A stretch of DNA of 64,000 nt from Thiohalocapsa marina (GTDB taxonomy: Bacteria > Pseudomonadota > Gammaproteobacteria > Chromatiales > Chromatiaceae), in the NCBI RefSeq assembly GCF_008632335.1, contig NZ_VWXX01000018.1, positions 1 through 64,000 on the forward strand. The letters run 5' to 3'. The notes below the pieces were generated by a model. That model ran no database searches. It was not told the DNA's origin and worked only from the letters and a program-made list of their open reading frames with translations. The translations under genes were made by a program, and so were the position numbers. Shown here piece by piece: positions 61,498 through 64,000 of this stretch. Each line of letters starts with the position of its first letter. Positions within the stretch are counted from its first letter, which is position 1.

Positions 61498-62130
61498 ATG
61501 ATTACCGTCATCGGCACCTTGAAGGGGGGCTCCGGCAAGAGCACCCTCACGTTCAATCTAGGGGTCTGGCTGGGCATGGCCGATGTCGATGTGCAACTCA
61601 TCGATGCCGACCCTCAGGCCACGCTATCGGACGTGGTCGAGGTGCGCGTGGAAGAGCGATTCGACCCAGCTGTGCAGGTCCGGAACGCGTCTGCGCTGAC
61701 GCCCGAAGGGCTGCGGGAGCATGAGGAGACGCTGATCGACATCGGCACCTCCGACATGGAGGCGGTGCGCACCGCGCTGGCCCTGTGTGATCGCGTGGTG
61801 GTGCCGGTGCCGCCGTCCCAGGCCGACATCTGGTCGACCCAGCGCTTCGTGCAACTGGTGCACTCCATCGAGCGGGAGCGGCCGCCGGAGATCTTCGGCT
61901 TCATCAATCGCGGCGACACCCATCATGCGGTGCGGGAGACCGTCGAGGCCGCGGCAGCTCTGGTTTCGCTGCCAAACATCCGCTTCATCAAGCCCAGGCT
62001 GTCCCAGCGGACCGTGTTTCGCCGCTCGTTCAGCGAGGGGCTGGCGGTGTTCGAGCTGGAACCGCGGGGCAAGGCGGCAAAGGAGTTCTACGCCCTTGCG
62101 GCGGCGCTGTTTCCCCATCTGCTGAGCTGA
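61498..62130 (+). CDS. ParA-family ATPase (orphan)
   Basis: 210 residues from ATG 61498. Deviant Walker A KGGSGKST (residues 9-16), LIDADPQATLSD (Walker A') and LIDIGTSDMEAV (Walker B region; a Gly-Thr-Ser replaces the usual P-A-G-type turn). The end (RTVFRRSFSEGLAVFELEPR) resembles small ParA/CobQ-like partition proteins. No ParB is adjacent. Its partner may be the coiled-coil membrane protein 205 bases downstream (inference). Confidence 0.8.
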   Translation: MITVIGTLKGGSGKSTLTFNLGVWLGMADVDVQLIDADPQATLSDVVEVRVEERFDPAVQVRNASALTPEGLREHEETLIDIGTSDMEAVRTALALCDRVVVPVPPSQADIWSTQRFVQLVHSIERERPPEIFGFINRGDTHHAVRETVEAAAALVSLPNIRFIKPRLSQRTVFRRSFSEGLAVFELEPRGKAAKEFYALAAALFPHLLS

Positions 62131-62157
62131 TACACGAAACGCATCAGCGTACCCTGG

Positions 62158-62185
62158 TTGTCCGCCAATGGGGTTGTGATATTCT
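62158..62185 (+). promoter_or_regulatory. Sigma70-like promoter before coiled-coil protein
   Basis: TTGTCC, 16-base spacer, TATTCT, followed by a leader of about 140 bases that contains three symmetric elements (see next entry). Confidence 0.45.
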
Positions 62186-62195
62186 CGGGAAACAA

Positions 62196-62308
62196 ACAGC
62201 AGGTTACTGCTGTCTCACCGACAAGCGGTCGATCGTTACATGTCGGCTTCGGCAGCGGCAATGGCGAACGGTCATGACCGAACCGCGCGGGTGGGTGAAA
62301 GCACCCGC
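62196..62308 (+). other. Hairpin-rich 5' leader
   Basis: ACAGCAG-GTTA-CTGCTGT (62196-62213), palindrome CGGTCATGACCG (62269-62280) and GCGGGTG-8-CACCCGC (62287-62308) lie between the promoter and the start at 62335. They could form a structured mRNA leader; no known riboswitch consensus was recognised. Confidence 0.45.
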
Positions 62309-62334
62309 ATCAAGAGAACGGGGCAGGCATTCGT

Positions 62335-62871
62335 ATGGCGGATCAACAGCATTCCACAGCGGCCGGCGCCAGCGCGGGCAAGCCGGGTGACGGGCCAACG
62401 GCAACGGAAAGCCATGAAATGGATCCCCAGGTCAACGCCTACGCCATGGACCGGCTGTCACAGGCATTCGAGAACAGTGCGCGTCGATGGGAACTGATTG
62501 TCTACCCGTCGCTGTTCGCGTTCATCATCCTGGCGGCCTACGGATTCTATCTGGTGTTCAGCCTGGCCAAGGACGTGCACTACCTGGCCATCAGCGTGGA
62601 CTCCAACATGACCGTGATGGCCAGCAACATGCAGGCCATGTCGGACAATATGGGCCAGATGAGTTCCAACGTGCGGACCATGGCCGTGAGCGTGGATTCC
62701 ATGGCGCGCGACGTCAGCACCCTTGAGCCGATGCTGACCTCGCTGGAGACCATGGAGCAATCGATGCAGGCCATGACCTTCACCACCGCCAACATGCGGG
62801 ACGATCTGGGCAGCATGAACCGCAGCATCGGTCGGCCGATGCATTTCATTAATGCCTTCATGCCCTGGTAG
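62335..62871 (+). CDS. Membrane-anchored coiled-coil protein
   Basis: 178 residues. A polar N-terminus, a TM helix (LIVYPSLFAFIILAAYGFYL) at about residues 54-75, then a Met-, Ser- and Asn-rich segment (SNMTVMASNMQAMSDNMGQM) with regular heptads to the end. Topology resembles small signalling or scaffold proteins. Found between a ParA-like ATPase and a 5'-nucleotidase; no family recognised. A partnership with the ParA-like protein is plausible but untested. Confidence 0.6.
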   Translation: MADQQHSTAAGASAGKPGDGPTATESHEMDPQVNAYAMDRLSQAFENSARRWELIVYPSLFAFIILAAYGFYLVFSLAKDVHYLAISVDSNMTVMASNMQAMSDNMGQMSSNVRTMAVSVDSMARDVSTLEPMLTSLETMEQSMQAMTFTTANMRDDLGSMNRSIGRPMHFINAFMPW

Positions 62872-62940
62872 GCCGGTCCCCGGCCGGTTCCGCGCCTGCC
62901 GATCGGCACAACGCCCGCGACCCCTGTCACTGCCTGACTG

Positions 62941-63918
62941 ATGGGAGCCCCAGCCCCCATCGGCGGCCCCACAGCCGCGCCTGACCACGCCGGTGCCGAC
63001 AGCAGCGATGCCGCGCTTGGCGAGATCCGCCTGGTCATCGCCATCTCGTCGCGGGCCCTGTTCGATCTGAGCGAATCGCACCATGTGTTCGTCGAGGAGG
63101 GCGTCGATGCCTATCACGCCTACCAGGTCGAGCACGAGAACGACGTGCTCGAGCCCGGGGTCGCCTTCCGGCTGACCCGCAAGCTGCTGGCGCTGAACGA
63201 CCAACTGGGCGAGCGGGGACGGGTGGATGTGATCCTGCTGTCGCGCAACAGCTCGGATACCGGGCTGCGGGTGTTCAATTCCATCCGCCATCACGACCTG
63301 GACATCACCCGAGCCGCGTTCACCGGCGGCTCCAGTCCCTACCGTTATGTCAGCGCGTTCGGCGCTCATCTGTTCCTGTCGTCCGATCCCAGCGATGTGC
63401 GCCAGGCCCTGGCCGCCGGCTGCGCTGCCGCCGCCATCCTGCCGACGCGGCCGGTTCTGGAGACCGCCGGCGCCGAGCCGCAATTGCGCATCGCCTTCGA
63501 CGGCGACGCGGTGCTGTTCTCGGACGAGGCGGAGCGGGTCTATCGCCGCGACGGGCTCGACGCCTTCAATGCCACCGAACTCGCCGCCGCGGCAGTGCCC
63601 TTGTCCGATGGCCCGTTCAAGGGTTTTCTGCTGGCCCTGCAGCGCATACAGGCGCTATTTCCCGCCAATGCATCGCCGTTGCGCACGGCACTGATCACCG
63701 CCCGCGGCGCGCCGTCCCACGAGCGGGTCATCCGTACCCTGCGGGCCTGGAACATCCGCATCGACGAGGCGCTGTTCCTGGGTGGTCTGAGCAAGGGACC
63801 CTTTCTCAAGGCCTTTGCCGCGGACATCTTCTTCGATGACCAGGAGCGCCACTGCCAGGACGCCAGCGGCCTGGTAGCCACCGGCCATGTCCCCCATGGC
63901 GTGGCAAACGGGGGTTGA
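62941..63918 (+). CDS. Cytosolic 5'-nucleotidase (NT5C1/PF06189 family)
   Basis: 325 residues. LVIAISSRALFDLSESHHVF is the family opening (the first Asp of HAD proteins is replaced in this branch by the ISSRALFD pattern), with VILLSRNSSDTGLRVFNSI, AFDGDAVLFSDEAERVY and ADIFFDDQERHCQ. It dephosphorylates nucleoside monophosphates. Start ATG 62941; 69 bases after the coiled-coil gene. Confidence 0.88.
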   Translation: MGAPAPIGGPTAAPDHAGADSSDAALGEIRLVIAISSRALFDLSESHHVFVEEGVDAYHAYQVEHENDVLEPGVAFRLTRKLLALNDQLGERGRVDVILLSRNSSDTGLRVFNSIRHHDLDITRAAFTGGSSPYRYVSAFGAHLFLSSDPSDVRQALAAGCAAAAILPTRPVLETAGAEPQLRIAFDGDAVLFSDEAERVYRRDGLDAFNATELAAAAVPLSDGPFKGFLLALQRIQALFPANASPLRTALITARGAPSHERVIRTLRAWNIRIDEALFLGGLSKGPFLKAFAADIFFDDQERHCQDASGLVATGHVPHGVANGG

Positions 63919-63973
63919 GTAGGGGGCGACGCCCAACCCGCGAGGCCGAGGTTGTTGTCAGGCAAGGGTTCGG

Positions 63974-64000
63974 TCAGCCCACCGGCATCTTGCCGTTCTC
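63974..64000 (-). CDS. Possible C-terminal end of a gene running off the right edge
   Basis: On the minus strand the last 27 bases read ENGKMPVG then TGA. High-GC codon pattern fits coding sequence but eight residues do not identify a protein. Confidence 0.25.
   Translation of the reverse strand, partial: ENGKMPVG

Overview
The window is chromosomal DNA of a high-GC gammaproteobacterium. Gene content and order (ffs-dnaX-ybaB-recR, minCDE, dapC-dapD-dapE, gyrA-serC-serA-pheA-hisC-tyrA, nadA with NrtR) fit a Chromatiales-type organism (Chromatiaceae or Ectothiorhodospiraceae). A BCCT osmolyte carrier and several efflux and arsenic genes suggest a saline or metal-exposed habitat. The taxonomic call is an inference from gene order, not from a marker comparison.

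Layout. 1-5.6 kb: an AT-richer block lies between an intact peroxiredoxin gene and a near-identical 157-bp copy of that gene's 5' part at the left edge. It carries a PAP2 phosphatase, a cyclic-nucleotide-binding/SLC13 fusion transporter coupled to a membrane-anchored binding protein, and a broken small gene. 5.6-13.7 kb: a GDT1/UPF0016 manganese-type exporter, then a LysR regulator divergent from an azoR-pirin-RND efflux operon ending in a strong hairpin. 14-16.8 kb: an iron alcohol dehydrogenase, a short-chain-type NAD(P)-binding protein and a rhodanese, separated by repeats. 17-24.3 kb: an arsenic island (arsR, acr3, periplasmic sulfurtransferase, HCx5R phosphatase, arsenic-type GAPDH, arsJ, MFS), with a mobile four-helix-bundle gene inserted between GAPDH and arsJ. 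24.4-32.6 kb: a Tat-type amidohydrolase, a REP/RAYT transposon-like locus, a serine-protease homologue lacking its catalytic serine beside a BCCT carrier, a SOUL haem protein, a UPF0126 remnant and a DUF1015 protein.

32.7-51.2 kb is core genome: SRP RNA, dnaX-ybaB-recR, hinT, minCDE, the dap genes on the minus strand (with YffB fused to DapE), then gyrA and the serine/aromatic amino-acid operon. A decayed glycosyltransferase remnant and a long hairpin lie between dapC and gyrA. 51.3-64 kb: nadA with its likely regulator nrtR, a ROK sugar kinase, a second RND system whose pump ends in a histone-H1-like Lys/Ala/Thr tail, a secreted hypothetical protein, a lone ParA-like ATPase, a coiled-coil membrane protein behind a hairpin-rich leader, and a cytosolic 5'-nucleotidase.

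Coherent modules are arsenic handling (Acr3 for arsenite; GAPDH plus ArsJ for arsenate as 1-arseno-3-phosphoglycerate), lysine/diaminopimelate synthesis, serine plus Phe/Tyr/His-type synthesis, and NAD synthesis under NrtR. The window also holds four copies of a small palindromic repeat, a RAYT with its own REP units, and several gene remnants, so its intergenic regions have been reshaped repeatedly.
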